64,000 nt of DNA, taken from Cytobacillus oceanisediminis 2691. Its GTDB lineage: Bacteria > Bacillota > Bacilli > Bacillales > Cytobacillaceae. Where the stretch lies: NCBI RefSeq assembly GCF_000294775.2, contig NZ_CP015506.1, positions 4,377,501-4,441,500 of the forward strand. Direction: 5' to 3'. Every line of letters begins with the position of its first letter. The first letter of the stretch is position 1. Of the stretch, positions 9,045 through 17,862 are shown in pieces. The notes under the pieces are model-generated. The model was not told where the DNA came from and searched no databases. It saw nothing but the letters and a program-made list of their open reading frames with translations. The position numbers and the translations under genes were made by a program.

Positions 9045-9098
9045 TAACTGTCCAGCGCCATCAGCTCTCGGGTCAAAGCAGCGGGCCTTCAGCTTTTC
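9045..9098 (-). repeat. R2 remnant downstream of ysdC
   Basis: Minus-strand reading gives AAGAAAAGCTGAAGGCCC at one end and GGCGCTGGACAGTTATC at the other, which are both R2 ends enclosing only about 20 bp. It looks like a deleted or minimal copy and can form a hairpin after the ysdC stop. Confidence 0.6.
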
Positions 9099-10187
9099 TT
9101 ATTCAAAAGTAATCCTATCCACTGTTTCCTGGTCAAGCTTCTTAATCACTTCAGCAATAAGCTTAACGGCATTTTCATAGTCATCGCGGTGAAGCATTGC
9201 TGCATGGGAATGGATATAGCGAGTTGCAATGGTGATGGAAAGTGATGGAACTCCATTATGAGTAACATGAATGGCTCCTGAATCTGTTCCGCCGCCAGCG
9301 ATGGCATCAAATTGATATGGGATATTCAATTCATCCGCAGTGTCTGTTACTAGATCACGAAGACCTTTGTGCGAGACCATTGATGCATCATAAAGGATGA
9401 TTTGCGGCCCTTTGCCCATTTTGCTCATGGCTTCTTTTTCAGAAATCCCTGGCGTGTCACCTGCGATTCCCACATCTACACCAAATGCGATATCCGGCTC
9501 GATTTTTTGAGCCGAAGTGCGGGCTCCGCGAAGTCCAACCTCTTCCTGAACCGTTCCTACACCATATACTTCATTTGGATGATCAGCATCTTTCAATTGC
9601 TTAAGCACATCAATGGCAATTGCACAGCCGATGCGGTTATCCCAAGCCTTTGCCAATAGCATCTTTTCATTATTCATAACCGTAAACTCAAAATATGGAA
9701 CCACCATGTCACCAGGTTTTACTCCCCATTCTTTCGCTTCTTCACGGCTTGAAGCACCAATATCAATGAACATGTCTTTAATTTCAACAGGCTTTTTGCG
9801 CGCATCCGGGGACAAGATATGCGGAGGCTTAGAACCAATTACCCCGGTGATATCTCCCTTGGACGTTACAATCGTCACACGCTGTGCAAGCATAACCTGT
9901 GACCACCAGCCCCCAACTGTCTGGAAGCGGATGAAACCTTTATCATCAATGTTTGTTACCATAAATCCAACTTCATCTAAGTGGCCAGCCACCATGATCT
10001 TAGGGCCGCCTTCTTTGCCGGTTTTTTTAGCAATCAGGCTTCCCAGTCCATCTGTTGTCACTTCATCAGCATATGCTGCTATGTATTTTTTCATAACCTC
10101 GCGCGGTTCGCGCTCATTTCCCGGAATTCCTTTCGCATCCGTTAAGTCTTTAAGCATGGTTAACGTTTCATCTAATTTAGCCATCAT
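9099..10187 (-). CDS. ysdC: M42 family metallo-aminopeptidase (YsdC)
   Basis: A 362-residue di-metal aminopeptidase of the tetrahedral (TET) M42 family, often annotated as glutamyl aminopeptidase or endoglucanase; cytosolic peptide degradation is the likely role. Metal and catalytic signatures in order are [12 protein letters not shown] (near 67), [12 protein letters not shown] (near 180), [13 protein letters not shown] (near 212), [11 protein letters not shown] (near 235) and the final ligand region [12 protein letters not shown] (near 325). [14 protein letters not shown] binds the substrate side. ATG 10187 is preceded by GGGAG. It is flanked by sspI and dUTPase, matching the ysd neighbourhood of B. 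subtilis. Confidence 0.92.
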   Translation of the reverse strand: MMAKLDETLTMLKDLTDAKGIPGNEREPREVMKKYIAAYADEVTTDGLGSLIAKKTGKEGGPKIMVAGHLDEVGFMVTNIDDKGFIRFQTVGGWWSQVMLAQRVTIVTSKGDITGVIGSKPPHILSPDARKKPVEIKDMFIDIGASSREEAKEWGVKPGDMVVPYFEFTVMNNEKMLLAKAWDNRIGCAIAIDVLKQLKDADHPNEVYGVGTVQEEVGLRGARTSAQKIEPDIAFGVDVGIAGDTPGISEKEAMSKMGKGPQIILYDASMVSHKGLRDLVTDTADELNIPYQFDAIAGGGTDSGAIHVTHNGVPSLSITIATRYIHSHAAMLHRDDYENAVKLIAEVIKKLDQETVDRITFE

Positions 10188-10292
10188 TTCGACTCCCTTA
10201 ATATTTATTCAACCCTATTATACCGAACATGCGATTTAATATAAAGAATTATCAGACGGATATTTACTCCGGCTGCAGGCGGACCTGCAGGA

Positions 10293-10784
10293 TTAGTATC
10301 CTTCAGCCTGCCTTTTATAATTTACTTCATTTTTATCTATATATGCTTTTTCTATATCTGAAGAGTTAAAACCAAGCATTTCCCCTAGCTGCAAATAGGC
10401 AGCAATAAGCTCTTTATAATCGGCTAGGGAACGGCTAGTCCGAAACTGTCCGATTTCATCATATACAGACAAAAACTGGCCATTCACTGACTCTGCCTTT
10501 TCCAAAGGAACAGCATATTCCTTTTCAGCATCAAATCCGCATTCAATTCCAAGTGATAAAATGAAATGTATACCGTCTACAAACTCTTCCAATACTGTTT
10601 CCTGAGGGGAGGATGGCTTAAGGCTCCAAAACTTGAAGCATCTTGTCTCATTTGCAAGCTCTCCCAATTCAACCAGCAGCGCAAGCACCTTACGTTCAAA
10701 TAAATCTTCTTCCTCTAAACCATGATTTGATTCTATATGGCTGTCCAGCCCTTTTTGCATTTGAAATAATAGCTGATAATTCAT
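10293..10784 (-). CDS. Dimeric dUTPase (all-alpha NTP pyrophosphatase superfamily)
   Basis: A 163-residue protein of the dimeric dUTPase family, which hydrolyses dUTP to dUMP and PPi and so limits uracil in DNA. The MazG-like metal-binding motif is readable: ALLVELGELANETRCFKFWS (about 34-53) and EEFVDGIHFILSLG (about 66-79), giving the paired E-x2-E and E-x3-D ligands. An upstream ATG at 10886 would add a 34-residue hydrophobic extension not expected in the family. I chose 10784 because GGTGG lies 6 nt upstream and the protein then begins MNYQLLFQMQ. It is divergent from ysdB. This class is distinct from trimeric Dut. Confidence 0.88.
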   Translation of the reverse strand: MNYQLLFQMQKGLDSHIESNHGLEEEDLFERKVLALLVELGELANETRCFKFWSLKPSSPQETVLEEFVDGIHFILSLGIECGFDAEKEYAVPLEKAESVNGQFLSVYDEIGQFRTSRSLADYKELIAAYLQLGEMLGFNSSDIEKAYIDKNEVNYKRQAEGY

Positions 10785-10865
10785 TTTCCACCATCCTATA
10801 AGAAATAAATGATTAACATACAAAACATTGCCTATCAAAAAAATTATAACAAATCGCAAAAAGGT

Positions 10866-10891
10866 TGAAACTTTTTTTAATCTCATCCGTA
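10866..10891 (+). promoter_or_regulatory. SigW promoter of ysdB
   Basis: TGAAAC (10866-10871), exactly 16 nt, then CGTA (10888-10891): the ECF sigma-W consensus. It starts about 35 bp before the ysdB ATG. B. subtilis ysdB is a known SigW-regulon member. Confidence 0.85.
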
Positions 10892-10925
10892 AAGTAAGGA
10901 AAATAATAATGGAGGGCTGGTTAAT

Positions 10926-11339
10926 ATGTGGCTCCTGCGTATGCTATTGTTTGCTCTGATTCTTTTTCTTATATACACCGCGTTAAAATATCTGCTGAAT
11001 TCTAAGAGAAAGCTCGAGCTTGCCCACGAACAGAAACGATATTATTTTTGGGATGACCAGGAAAATGTCAGGAAGAACTTCCTGATTACGTATAAAGGGG
11101 TTTTATTTGAGGGCGAAAAATATCTGGGAACCACGGACAATGCCTTTGATGTGGTCTCCATTTTCATCTGGCCGCACAATACATCGGCCCTTAAAGGGAT
11201 GGTAAGGGAGGATTTTCTTTTTATAGAAAGAAAGATAACCGAGGCCTATCCCACTGCAAAAATTGACTGGAAAAGCCCTGTGAAGGAATTTATGCATAAA
11301 ACAGCTTCACCAGGAGATGAAATTAAAAACCATTTATAA
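10926..11339 (+). CDS. ysdB: SigW pathway protein YsdB
   Basis: A 137-residue membrane-anchored protein. One N-terminal helix (LLRMLLFALILFLIYTALKYLL, residues 3-24) is followed by a charged cytoplasmic domain with YYFWDDQENVRKNFLITYKG. It resembles B. subtilis YsdB (130 residues), a SigW-controlled protein of unknown biochemical function presumed to act in cell-envelope stress. GGAGGG lies upstream of ATG 10926, and a perfect SigW promoter precedes it. It converges with the VTT-family gene through a shared bidirectional terminator. Confidence 0.87.
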   Translation: MWLLRMLLFALILFLIYTALKYLLNSKRKLELAHEQKRYYFWDDQENVRKNFLITYKGVLFEGEKYLGTTDNAFDVVSIFIWPHNTSALKGMVREDFLFIERKITEAYPTAKIDWKSPVKEFMHKTASPGDEIKNHL

Positions 11340-11340
11340 A

Positions 11341-11370
11341 AAAAACGTTCGGCAGCCCCGAACGTTTTTT
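11341..11370. terminator. Bidirectional terminator, ysdB / VTT-family gene
   Basis: AAAAACGTTCGG-CAGC-CCGAACGTTTTTT: perfect stem with A and T runs on both sides, between two convergent genes. Confidence 0.9.
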
Positions 11371-11940
11371 TTATGCTGCTTTAAAGAATTCCTTCCATTT
11401 AATGACAGTCACCTTTTCCCTCAGCACAAATACTAAAACAGAAAGGGAAAGCAAAATCAGAATAACCATTGAAGGAGTGAATCGGCTGATGAATTCTCCG
11501 AAAACGGTATAAAAAACAGCCAGCGGCAAATTGGTGATCCAAGAATTTTTCAAATATTGATCAAAACCCTTATTCCTCTCCATAAGACAAAAGTTCAATA
11601 AATGGTAATGAATAAAAGGGATGAGCCTTAAAACCGCAACCTGACCGACAGTCAAATTCCGGTATTCCCCGAACCACCGCTTTCTTAGTAATGAAAGCTT
11701 TTCATGTGTCCTCGGCATTTTTGTGATCAAGAAATAAAAAAGAATGCTGCTGATCATCAGTCCTGCAATGGAGAAAACAGAACCAAAAAAACTTCCAAAC
11801 AGAACTCCTCCAGTTATGCAGACAAGCGGTACCGGAATGAATAGAAACTGCCTGATGATATGAAAAAAGATAAAAGCAATGGGAGCAAGAATTCCAGCAG
11901 TCTCTGCCATGGCAAACAATAGAGTCAATTGATCATTCAT
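11371..11940 (-). CDS. TVP38/TMEM64 (VTT domain) family membrane protein
   Basis: A 189-residue integral membrane protein with about five hydrophobic segments. It shows the VTT-type core: PVPLVCITGGVLFGSFFGS (about 45-63) with the typical Gly-rich reentrant segment, and GQVAVLRLIPFIHYHLLNF (about 100-118). VTT/DedA-like proteins are linked to lipid transport and membrane homeostasis; the substrate is not known here. An ATG at 11964 is possible, but 11940 has AGAGGTG at good spacing. The ysdA gene lies about 60 bp upstream on the same strand, so co-transcription is possible. Confidence 0.78.
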   Translation of the reverse strand: MNDQLTLLFAMAETAGILAPIAFIFFHIIRQFLFIPVPLVCITGGVLFGSFFGSVFSIAGLMISSILFYFLITKMPRTHEKLSLLRKRWFGEYRNLTVGQVAVLRLIPFIHYHLLNFCLMERNKGFDQYLKNSWITNLPLAVFYTVFGEFISRFTPSMVILILLSLSVLVFVLREKVTVIKWKEFFKAA

Positions 11941-12003
11941 GCCTTCACCTCTCCCCGATGTCATTCCTGCTGTTCCCTAAAGCTTATGGATAGCCCTGAT
12001 TGT

Positions 12004-12276
12004 TTATGACAAGAGAATAATCAGGTACACAAGTAAGCCTGCTTCAAGCATCGCCAGAATAGGCAGTCCCCATTTAAACTGCACATGCTTTGTTTTATGC
12101 CTGAAAGCCTTCATTCCAAGAGTCATTCCCGCAGCCCCGCTCAAAATGGCTGTGATCCAGAGATTTTTTTCGCTGATTCGATACTGATTCCGTTTCGCCT
12201 TCTCCTTATCAAGCTTCATCAGATAAAAACCAGCCACATTCATAATCAGATAGATAAGAGCAATTGTCTTGACCAT
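12004..12276 (-). CDS. ysdA: DUF1294 membrane protein YsdA
   Basis: A 90-residue small membrane protein with three hydrophobic helices (2-18, 37-56, 70-88) and the DUF1294 signature KEKAKRNQYRISEKNLW followed by GAAGMTLGMKAFRHKTKH. It is close to B. subtilis YsdA in length and sequence. Function is unknown. AAAGGAG lies 7 nt before ATG 12276. It follows the rplT operon on the same strand after a terminator, as in B. subtilis. Confidence 0.9.
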   Translation of the reverse strand: MVKTIALIYLIMNVAGFYLMKLDKEKAKRNQYRISEKNLWITAILSGAAGMTLGMKAFRHKTKHVQFKWGLPILAMLEAGLLVYLIILLS

Positions 12277-12354
12277 GAGCTTTCTCCTTTATATGTATTA
12301 AGTCTGTATTGAGCTTAAATGAAACAAAAGCTTCTGTCCATTTAAAGCAAAATA

Positions 12355-12390
12355 AAAACCATTCCCACATTTAAGGGAATGGCTATTTTA
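12355..12390 (-). terminator. infC-rpmI-rplT operon terminator
   Basis: Minus-strand stem CCATTCCC / GGGAATGG followed by TTTTTATTTTG, just after the rplT stop. Confidence 0.85.
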
Positions 12391-12400
12391 TGAATAATTA

Positions 12401-12760
12401 TTACTTGCTAAGCTGCTGCTTTGCAACTGATGCTAATTCAGCAAATGCTTTTTCGTCAGCGATTGCTAATTCAGCAAGCATTTTGCGGTTAACTTCGATG
12501 CCAGCAAGCTTTAAACCATGCATTAAACGGCTGTAAGAAAGACCGTTCATGCGAGCTGCTGCGTTGATGCGAGTAACCCAAAGTTTGCGGAAGTCGCGCT
12601 TTTTCTGGCGACGGTCGCGGTATGCATACATTAGGGATTTCATAACCTGCTGGTTAGCAACTTTGTATAATGTATGTTTTGAACCGAAATAACCTTTAGC
12701 TAATTTGATGACTTTTTTACGACGTTTGCGAGTAACTGTACCGCCTTTTACACGTGGCAT
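12401..12760 (-). CDS. rplT: 50S ribosomal protein L20
   Basis: L20 (119 residues) is an early-assembly 23S rRNA-binding protein of the large subunit. The basic N-terminus ([20 protein letters not shown]) and the globular C-terminal half with [20 protein letters not shown] are full-length and typical. In Bacillus, L20 represses its own operon by binding the infC leader. It is last in infC-rpmI-rplT, 26 bp after rpmI, with RBS GGAGGG. Confidence 0.98.
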   Translation of the reverse strand: MPRVKGGTVTRKRRKKVIKLAKGYFGSKHTLYKVANQQVMKSLMYAYRDRRQKKRDFRKLWVTRINAAARMNGLSYSRLMHGLKLAGIEVNRKMLAELAIADEKAFAELASVAKQQLSK

Positions 12761-12786
12761 ATTATTTCCCTCCTAATTTCGAGATA

Positions 12787-12987
12787 TTACTTAAGATTTA
12801 CTAGTAAGTTACGGATGCGCTTGTAATCGCCTGAAGAAACAAGAGTTCCTTTGCGAAGCTTACGCTTTTGCTTTTGAGATTTGTTAGCGAACATATGGCT
12901 TCTGTAAGCATGAGAACGCTTCAGTTTACCAGAACCTGTTCTTTTGAAACGCTTAGCAGCGCCGCGGTGAGTTTTCATTTTTGGCAT
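12787..12987 (-). CDS. rpmI: 50S ribosomal protein L35
   Basis: L35 (66 residues), a small basic protein of the large subunit: [20 protein letters not shown] followed by the C-terminal [14 protein letters not shown]. The length is exactly that of B. subtilis L35. It sits between infC and rplT, 15 bp after the infC stop, with RBS GAGGAGG, and is under the control of the operon's L20 leader. Confidence 0.98.
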   Translation of the reverse strand: MPKMKTHRGAAKRFKRTGSGKLKRSHAYRSHMFANKSQKQKRKLRKGTLVSSGDYKRIRNLLVNLK

Positions 12988-13002
12988 TGGGAATTCCTCC
13001 TC

Positions 13003-13518
13003 TTACTTGTCGTTTTTCGGTGCTAAGACCATAAACATGCTTCGGCCATCCATTTTTGGATGCGATTCCACTACTGCAACTTCATTGCATGCTTGTGCAA
13101 ACCGGATTAAAACACGCTGGCCAATTTCCTTATGCGTAATGGCACGACCTTTAAATCGGATCGATGCTTTTACTTTATCGCCTTTTTCAAGGAATTTAAT
13201 AGCATTGCGAAGCTTTGTATTAAAGTCATGCTCTTCAATAGTCGGGCTAAGACGAACTTCTTTAATACTAATAATCTTCTGGTTTTTGCGAGCTTCTTTA
13301 TCTTTCTTCTGCTGCTCGAATTTGAACTTTCCGTAGTCCATGATACGGGCTACCGGAGGTTTCGCATTCGGTGCAACCAGAACAAGATCCAGATTGGCAC
13401 GAGAAGCAATTTCAAGTGCGTCGAATTTTGATTTAATACCTAACTGCTCGCCGTTTTGGTCAATAAGACGGACTTCGCGGGCGCGAATGCCCTCGTTTAA
13501 CAACATATCTTTGCTAAT
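13003..13518 (-). CDS. infC: Translation initiation factor IF-3 (ATT start)
   Basis: IF-3 binds the 30S subunit, prevents premature 50S joining and checks start codon-anticodon pairing. The protein has 171 residues with the N-domain ([14 protein letters not shown]), linker ([15 protein letters not shown]) and C-domain ([16 protein letters not shown]). The first ATG (13506) has no RBS at a useful distance. Four codons upstream, an ATT at 13518 is preceded by GGAGGTG at 7 nt and gives I(M)SKDMLLNEG, the family N-terminus. IF-3 genes classically use AUU, which IF-3 itself discriminates against, so translational autoregulation is expected. It is first in the operon. Confidence 0.95.
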   Translation of the reverse strand: MSKDMLLNEGIRAREVRLIDQNGEQLGIKSKFDALEIASRANLDLVLVAPNAKPPVARIMDYGKFKFEQQKKDKEARKNQKIISIKEVRLSPTIEEHDFNTKLRNAIKFLEKGDKVKASIRFKGRAITHKEIGQRVLIRFAQACNEVAVVESHPKMDGRSMFMVLAPKNDK

Positions 13519-13563
13519 AGCTAGACACCTCCAAGGTTTAATGCGAACACAACGTTTGGGTCA

Positions 13564-13640
13564 AGAAAAGCGCAAGCGCCTGCTGGAGCAGACAACTTTT
13601 AAGCTGCCAGCTGCACCGGACCAAAGCTGAATCGCAAGTT
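13564..13640 (+). repeat. R2 fragment between the L20 leader and infC
   Basis: Begins AAGAAAAGCGCAAGCGCCTG, a clear R2 left end, then CTGGAGCAGACAAC resembling the right end. It lies in the infC 5' untranslated region, downstream of the leader terminator. Confidence 0.6.
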
Positions 13641-13684
13641 ATGCAACATTTCTCTTCCGGAGCGGAAGCAGAGCTGTTTTTAAC

Positions 13685-13835
13685 CAAATAAAAAAGTGCG
13701 GATGAAAACACCCACACTTACGTATATAAACAGAAAATGTTCACGTAAAACCTGCCAACTGCACTTTGCGTCAATCAGGTGAGAAGCGGGTGCTTCTTCT
13801 TTTCCTCAAACTGTATTCAATTTACCTTAGCTACT
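13685..13835 (-). promoter_or_regulatory. L20 leader of infC-rpmI-rplT
   Basis: Minus-strand reading contains AGCACCCGCTTCTCACCTGA, then TTGACGCAAAGTGCA, GGCAGGTTTTACGTGA and ATACGTAAGTGTGGGTG. The leader ends in the terminator stem AAGTGTGGGTG / CATCCGCACTT with TTTTTT (13690-13720). This arrangement matches the known Firmicutes L20 leader, in which L20 binding favours the terminator and shuts off the operon. Confidence 0.87.
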
Positions 13836-14020
13836 ATATCACAAAGTATGATTTCGTGTCAAACGAATAACTTTTATCACAACGAAGAAAAGCATAACAA
13901 AATTAATCGCTTTTGGCAATATGATTTCAACATTTTTTCAAAATGAATTTAATGCCAACTTTCTGGTTTGCACAGCTGACTTGGGTATTACAGATTCTGC
14001 GGCTGTCACAAAAACTTCAC
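13836..14020. other. Spacer between the L20 leader and thrS, no gene seen
   Basis: AT-rich sequence upstream of the L20 leader, presumably containing the infC promoter on the minus strand. I see no credible gene and no repeat. Confidence 0.6.
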
Positions 14021-14053
14021 AAAAAAGGGCTGCAGCTCGTGCAGCCCTTTTTC
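14021..14053 (-). terminator. thrS terminator
   Basis: AGGGCTGCA-CGAG-CTGCAGCCCT-type stem with flanking A and T runs, directly after the thrS stop. Confidence 0.9.
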
Positions 14054-14057
14054 ATAA

Positions 14058-15989
14058 TTATCGTTTAACTTCTGCTTTTAATGCTGAGATGAAGTCTTCA
14101 AATGAAACTGTTTCTGATTTTTGCTCTCCATATTTACGGACATTGACAGCTTTTTCAGCTACTTCATTGTCCCCCACAACAAGCATGTATGGAGTCTTTT
14201 GCATTTGCGCTTCACGGATCTTATAGCCGATTTTTTCATTGCGGTCATCCAGCTCTACGCGGAAGCCCTCTGCCTGAAGCTGCTCCCGGACTTGTTTTGC
14301 ATAATCAAAGTGAATATCAGGAGAAACCGGAATTACCTGAACTTGAACCGGGGCAAGCCATGTTGGAAATGCTCCCTTATACTCTTCAATCAGGAATGCC
14401 ACAAAACGCTCCATAGTGGAAACGACACCGCGGTGGATAACGACCGGACGATGAGGCTTTCCATCTTCGGCTACATAAGTCAGGTCAAAGCGTTCAGGAA
14501 GCAAGAAGTCCAGCTGGACAGTAGATAATGTCTCATCCTTGCCAAGAGCAGTTTTAACTTGAACATCCAACTTCGGACCGTAGAAAGCTGCTTCACCTTC
14601 TGCCTCAAAATAATCAAGGCCGATTTCATCCATGGCTTCTTTAAGCATTGCCTGTGCTTTTTCCCACATTTCATCGTCATCAAAGTACTTCTCAGTATCC
14701 TGTGGATCTCTGTAGGAAAGACGGAATGAGTAGTCATTGATATCGAAGTCTTTATATACTTCAAGAATCAGGTGTACTACGCGCTTAAACTCTTCCTTAA
14801 TCTGGTCAGGGCGGACAAAAATATGAGCATCGTTCAGAGTCATGCCGCGTACACGCTGAAGGCCGGATAGTGCTCCTGACATTTCATAGCGGTGCATTGT
14901 TCCAAGCTCAGCAATACGGATTGGCAGTTCACGGTAGCTGTGGATGCCATTCTTATAGATCATCATATGATGCGGGCAATTCATTGGACGAAGAACAAGC
15001 TGTTCGTTATCCATTTCCATTACAGGGAACATATCTTCCTGATAATGATCCCAGTGCCCGGATGTTTTATAAAGATCTACACTTCCCATGATCGGAGTAT
15101 ATACATGGTCATAGCCCAGTCTTTCTTCCTTATCAACGATATAGCGCTCGATATTGCGGCGGATTGTTGCCCCTTTTGGAAGCCACATAGGCAAGCCCTG
15201 TCCGACTTTTTGCGAATTCATAAACAAGTTAAGCTCTTTGCCGATTTTACGATGATCACGCTCTTTCGCTTCCTCAAGGAGACGCAAATGCTCGGCCAGG
15301 TCTTCTTTCTTAAAGAAAGCTGTACCATAAATGCGCTGAAGCATCTTATTGTCACTGTCGCCTCTCCAGTAGGCGCCAGCAATACTTAATAATTTAAACT
15401 CTTTTAGTTTGCCGGTCGATGGAACGTGGACTCCGCGGCAGAGATCAAAGAATTCGCCCTGCTCATAGATTGTCACTGTTTCATCTTCAGGAATGGCTTC
15501 AATCAGTTCAAGCTTGTATTCATCACCAATTTCCTTGTACATCTGAACCGCCTCATTACGGCTGACTTCCTTGCGGACAACGTCAAGGTTTTCATTAATG
15601 ATTTTCTTCATTTCTTTTTCTATCACAGGAAGGTCTTCTGGTGAAAGTGATTCTTCGAGGTCGATGTCATAATAAAATCCGCCTTCAATGACAGGACCTA
15701 CCCCAAGCTTTACATTTTTATACAAACGCTTGATTGCCTGCGCCATTAGATGGGCAGTACTGTGGCGAAGAACCTCCAGCGCATCGTTTGAGTCCGGTGT
15801 TACAATTTCAATAGCTCCATCCTTTTCGATTGGACGGCGAAGATCATACATTTCTCCATCCAGCTTGCCGGCAATTGCCTTTTTCTTCAGGCCCGGGCTG
15901 ATCGAAGCTGCAATATCTTCTGTTGTCGTTCCCTTTGGGTACTCCTTTACAGCTCCATCTGGAAACGAAACTTTAACAACTTCTGACAT
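14058..15989 (-). CDS. thrS: Threonyl-tRNA synthetase
   Basis: Class II ThrRS, 643 residues (family about 640). Domain order: TGS (1-64), editing domain with HSTAH (H76, H80), catalytic core with the zinc Cys in [10 protein letters not shown] (about 336), [11 protein letters not shown] and [14 protein letters not shown], then the anticodon-binding domain (from about 540, [13 protein letters not shown]). RBS AAGGAGG before ATG 15989. A Thr T-box lies unusually far upstream (about 430 nt) because an R2 repeat occupies the space between. Expression is probably antiterminated by uncharged tRNA-Thr. Confidence 0.97.
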   Translation of the reverse strand: MSEVVKVSFPDGAVKEYPKGTTTEDIAASISPGLKKKAIAGKLDGEMYDLRRPIEKDGAIEIVTPDSNDALEVLRHSTAHLMAQAIKRLYKNVKLGVGPVIEGGFYYDIDLEESLSPEDLPVIEKEMKKIINENLDVVRKEVSRNEAVQMYKEIGDEYKLELIEAIPEDETVTIYEQGEFFDLCRGVHVPSTGKLKEFKLLSIAGAYWRGDSDNKMLQRIYGTAFFKKEDLAEHLRLLEEAKERDHRKIGKELNLFMNSQKVGQGLPMWLPKGATIRRNIERYIVDKEERLGYDHVYTPIMGSVDLYKTSGHWDHYQEDMFPVMEMDNEQLVLRPMNCPHHMMIYKNGIHSYRELPIRIAELGTMHRYEMSGALSGLQRVRGMTLNDAHIFVRPDQIKEEFKRVVHLILEVYKDFDINDYSFRLSYRDPQDTEKYFDDDEMWEKAQAMLKEAMDEIGLDYFEAEGEAAFYGPKLDVQVKTALGKDETLSTVQLDFLLPERFDLTYVAEDGKPHRPVVIHRGVVSTMERFVAFLIEEYKGAFPTWLAPVQVQVIPVSPDIHFDYAKQVREQLQAEGFRVELDDRNEKIGYKIREAQMQKTPYMLVVGDNEVAEKAVNVRKYGEQKSETVSFEDFISALKAEVKR

Positions 15990-16141
15990 GATATTTCCTC
16001 CTTATTTATAAAGTGAAACTCCAATCAGGAGTCATTTTCTCCTGATTGTTAGTTGAACTTATCGGGCATTACGGGCAGTTATCCATACATACTTATCGAG
16101 TGTAACCAACTTGCATGGGGATATACTGTCCGTTAGACTGC

Positions 16142-16372
16142 GATAAAGCGCAAGCGCCTTGATCAGCCCCGACAAGCACAAGGCGGGCCTCATAAAAAGG
16201 CGTTCTTTCCTTTTTTGAAGGATTCCCGAAATGTCGAGGCGACTGCCCAGGGACGAAGACAAGCCCTGCAAGAAGGCGTTTTCTCCTTCTGAAAGGGATG
16301 GGTTAGTCTTTCGTCCCCTGGAGCCGCAACTAGACAAACTTGTGACCTCGAGGGGCTAGGCGCTGGAGCTGG
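16142..16372 (+). repeat. R2 interspersed repeat (long form) in the thrS 5' region
   Basis: About 230 bp from GATAAAGCGCAAGCGCCTTG to GGCGCTGGAGCTGGA. It is closely similar along its length to the copy at 56763-57014, sharing GAGGCGACTGCCCAG, CCCTGCAAGAAGG, CTTGTGACCTCGAGGGG and GTCGCAACTAGACA-type blocks, in the same orientation. Confidence 0.82.
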
Positions 16373-16417
16373 ATTCAGATTTTGCTCCTAAAACGGGTTA
16401 TACACTTGAAAAAATAA

Positions 16418-16665
16418 AAAAACCCGTCCCTAAAAAAGGGACGAGTTGTATTTAACACGCGGTTCCACCCTACTTCTCGTTCTCTTAGAAGAAAAACGAC
16501 TCTGTAGTAAGATAACGGTCTTTTCCCGCCAGCCCATTTCCTGGCTGGAGTTCAGAGGCGGTAAGCATTCGAATCGTGTTAGGAAGGTTTCAGCCCTGCC
16601 TTCCCTCTCTTTAAACCGTATCAGAATACCCATATCCTCATCGCAACTTTTGCTCGATTTTTATA
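16418..16665 (-). promoter_or_regulatory. Thr T-box leader of thrS
   Basis: Minus-strand T-box AGGGTGGAACCGCG (16458-16471) is followed by the terminator stem AACTCGTCCC / GGGACGGGTT with TTTTTTT (16419-16447). The Stem I-like region (16530-16660) contains a candidate specifier ACC (Thr) at 16560-16562. A hairpin CCAGCC-AGGAAATG-GGCTGG (16534-16553) fits the intermediate stems. Confidence 0.9.
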
Positions 16666-16701
16666 ATATGTACGTTATTATAGTTTGTTATTTCCGGAAA
16701 A

Positions 16702-17586
16702 TCAAGGGTATCTTTTACATTTTTCATCATCGGCATAAGAATGGGCGTTTTGATAATTATAAAAGGCTTCAATAGAGCTTAATTCAAGTCTTTCTTCAAA
16801 AATATTGCGGATTGTTCTGACCAGCGGCTGCTCGAAATCATCTGAATACAGATAAATGGCTGAAGGTGCGATTGAGAGCAGCGGCGCAATCGTAACAGAA
16901 TCCACGTATACAGGATGATTGGATAATAGCTTGCGGTCAATCATTCTTAATAGCTCTCCGCGTTTAATTTCGCACAAGTGCTCATCATAAAAATAAACAC
17001 CTTCATCCATCACGACATGGATCGTATTAATCTTTGGCTGCTTTCCTGACAGGAAGTCCCTCAATGTATGAATAAACATCTGATATTCCTGCTCCATTTT
17101 ATATTCATCGATGGAAACTTCAACGTATTTGGTCATTTCATTCATAAGCGGCCGCATTCGGAATTTTACAAAAGAATCAAAAGAAAAGGAAATGTTATTC
17201 TGAAACAGCTGATCAATTGCGCTCCTCAAGCTTTCTTTTACATCCAGGCCACTGACAAACGCAGCAAGATCCTCCCTGCTTCCTTCCAAAATAGAGTGAA
17301 TGATTTCAAGAATCTGCTGCTGTTCACCTTCATCCTCATAATAATAATGCTCCATCAGTATCCGTTTAAACCAATCATCCTGCTTCTGGTTCACTATAAA
17401 TTGAAAAAATACTTCCTTAACAATATTCAGGACATTGCCGTTATTTCCAGCAGAGACTCTGACTATATGTCGATCTTCAAAATGAAGAATATTATTATCA
17501 CATTGACAAAAAGACTGCAGCTGCACATAAAGATGCTCATAAAAATTCCTCGCATCCGTGCTGCTTTGGAAAATGATTTCGATCAA
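16702..17586 (-). CDS. ytxC: Sporulation protein YtxC family
   Basis: A 294-residue cytosolic protein of the YtxC family, annotated as sporulation-related; its activity is unknown. No catalytic motif is visible. Features include an N-terminal alpha/beta region, YEDEGEQQQILEIIHSIL near 110, and a C-terminal part with LLSIAPSAIYLYS. An ATG at 17607 exists, but TTG at 17586 is better supported: AAGGGGGGAT precedes it by 5 nt and the protein then begins (M)IEIIFQS. It follows dnaI on the same strand; the ytxB gene that separates them in B. subtilis is absent and an R2 copy fills the gap. Confidence 0.82.
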   Translation of the reverse strand: MIEIIFQSSTDARNFYEHLYVQLQSFCQCDNNILHFEDRHIVRVSAGNNGNVLNIVKEVFFQFIVNQKQDDWFKRILMEHYYYEDEGEQQQILEIIHSILEGSREDLAAFVSGLDVKESLRSAIDQLFQNNISFSFDSFVKFRMRPLMNEMTKYVEVSIDEYKMEQEYQMFIHTLRDFLSGKQPKINTIHVVMDEGVYFYDEHLCEIKRGELLRMIDRKLLSNHPVYVDSVTIAPLLSIAPSAIYLYSDDFEQPLVRTIRNIFEERLELSSIEAFYNYQNAHSYADDEKCKRYP

Positions 17587-17680
17587 CCAAATCCCCCCTT
17601 TATACAAATCTCTGTTCTATGTATATGGCGGACTTGGCCAAGTTAGAAGTGGGATTAGCCTTTTAGTGCATTAAACTATA

Positions 17681-17790
17681 AGAAAAGCGGAAGCGCCTTG
17701 CCCATGAAGGAACGCAGACTAAAAACGCCACGTCCTCCCAAAAGCTAATGCTTTCGGTCGTGCGATGTATACGCTGCCGAAGCTAGATAG
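17681..17790 (+). repeat. R2 interspersed repeat with the B module, dnaI-ytxC spacer
   Basis: Starts AGAAAAGCGGAAGCGCCTTG and ends CCGAAGCTAGATAG. It carries the shared internal block CGCCACGTCCTCCCAAAAGC plus GCTTTCGGTCGTGCGATG (17726-17767). Confidence 0.8.
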
Positions 17791-17828
17791 CATCAAAGTT
17801 CAAAGGAATGATTTCTTACTTTATAACA

Positions 17829-17858
17829 AAAGCTGCCGGACACTTTATCGGCAGCTTT
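17829..17858 (-). terminator. dnaBI terminator
   Basis: AAAGCTGCCG / CGGCAGCTTT stem just after the dnaI stop, followed by TTGTTAT on the minus strand. Confidence 0.8.
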
Positions 17859-17862
17859 CAGA

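Noticed and set aside
13921..14020. Possible tRNA or small RNA gene in the infC-thrS gap
   Set aside because: I could not fold a cloverleaf and found no promoter-terminator pair apart from the known leader and terminator.
12013..14226. Plus-strand ORFs opposite infC and thrS, including 13921-14226
   Set aside because: They overlap the thrS terminator or coding strand of essential genes and show no RBS or domain.
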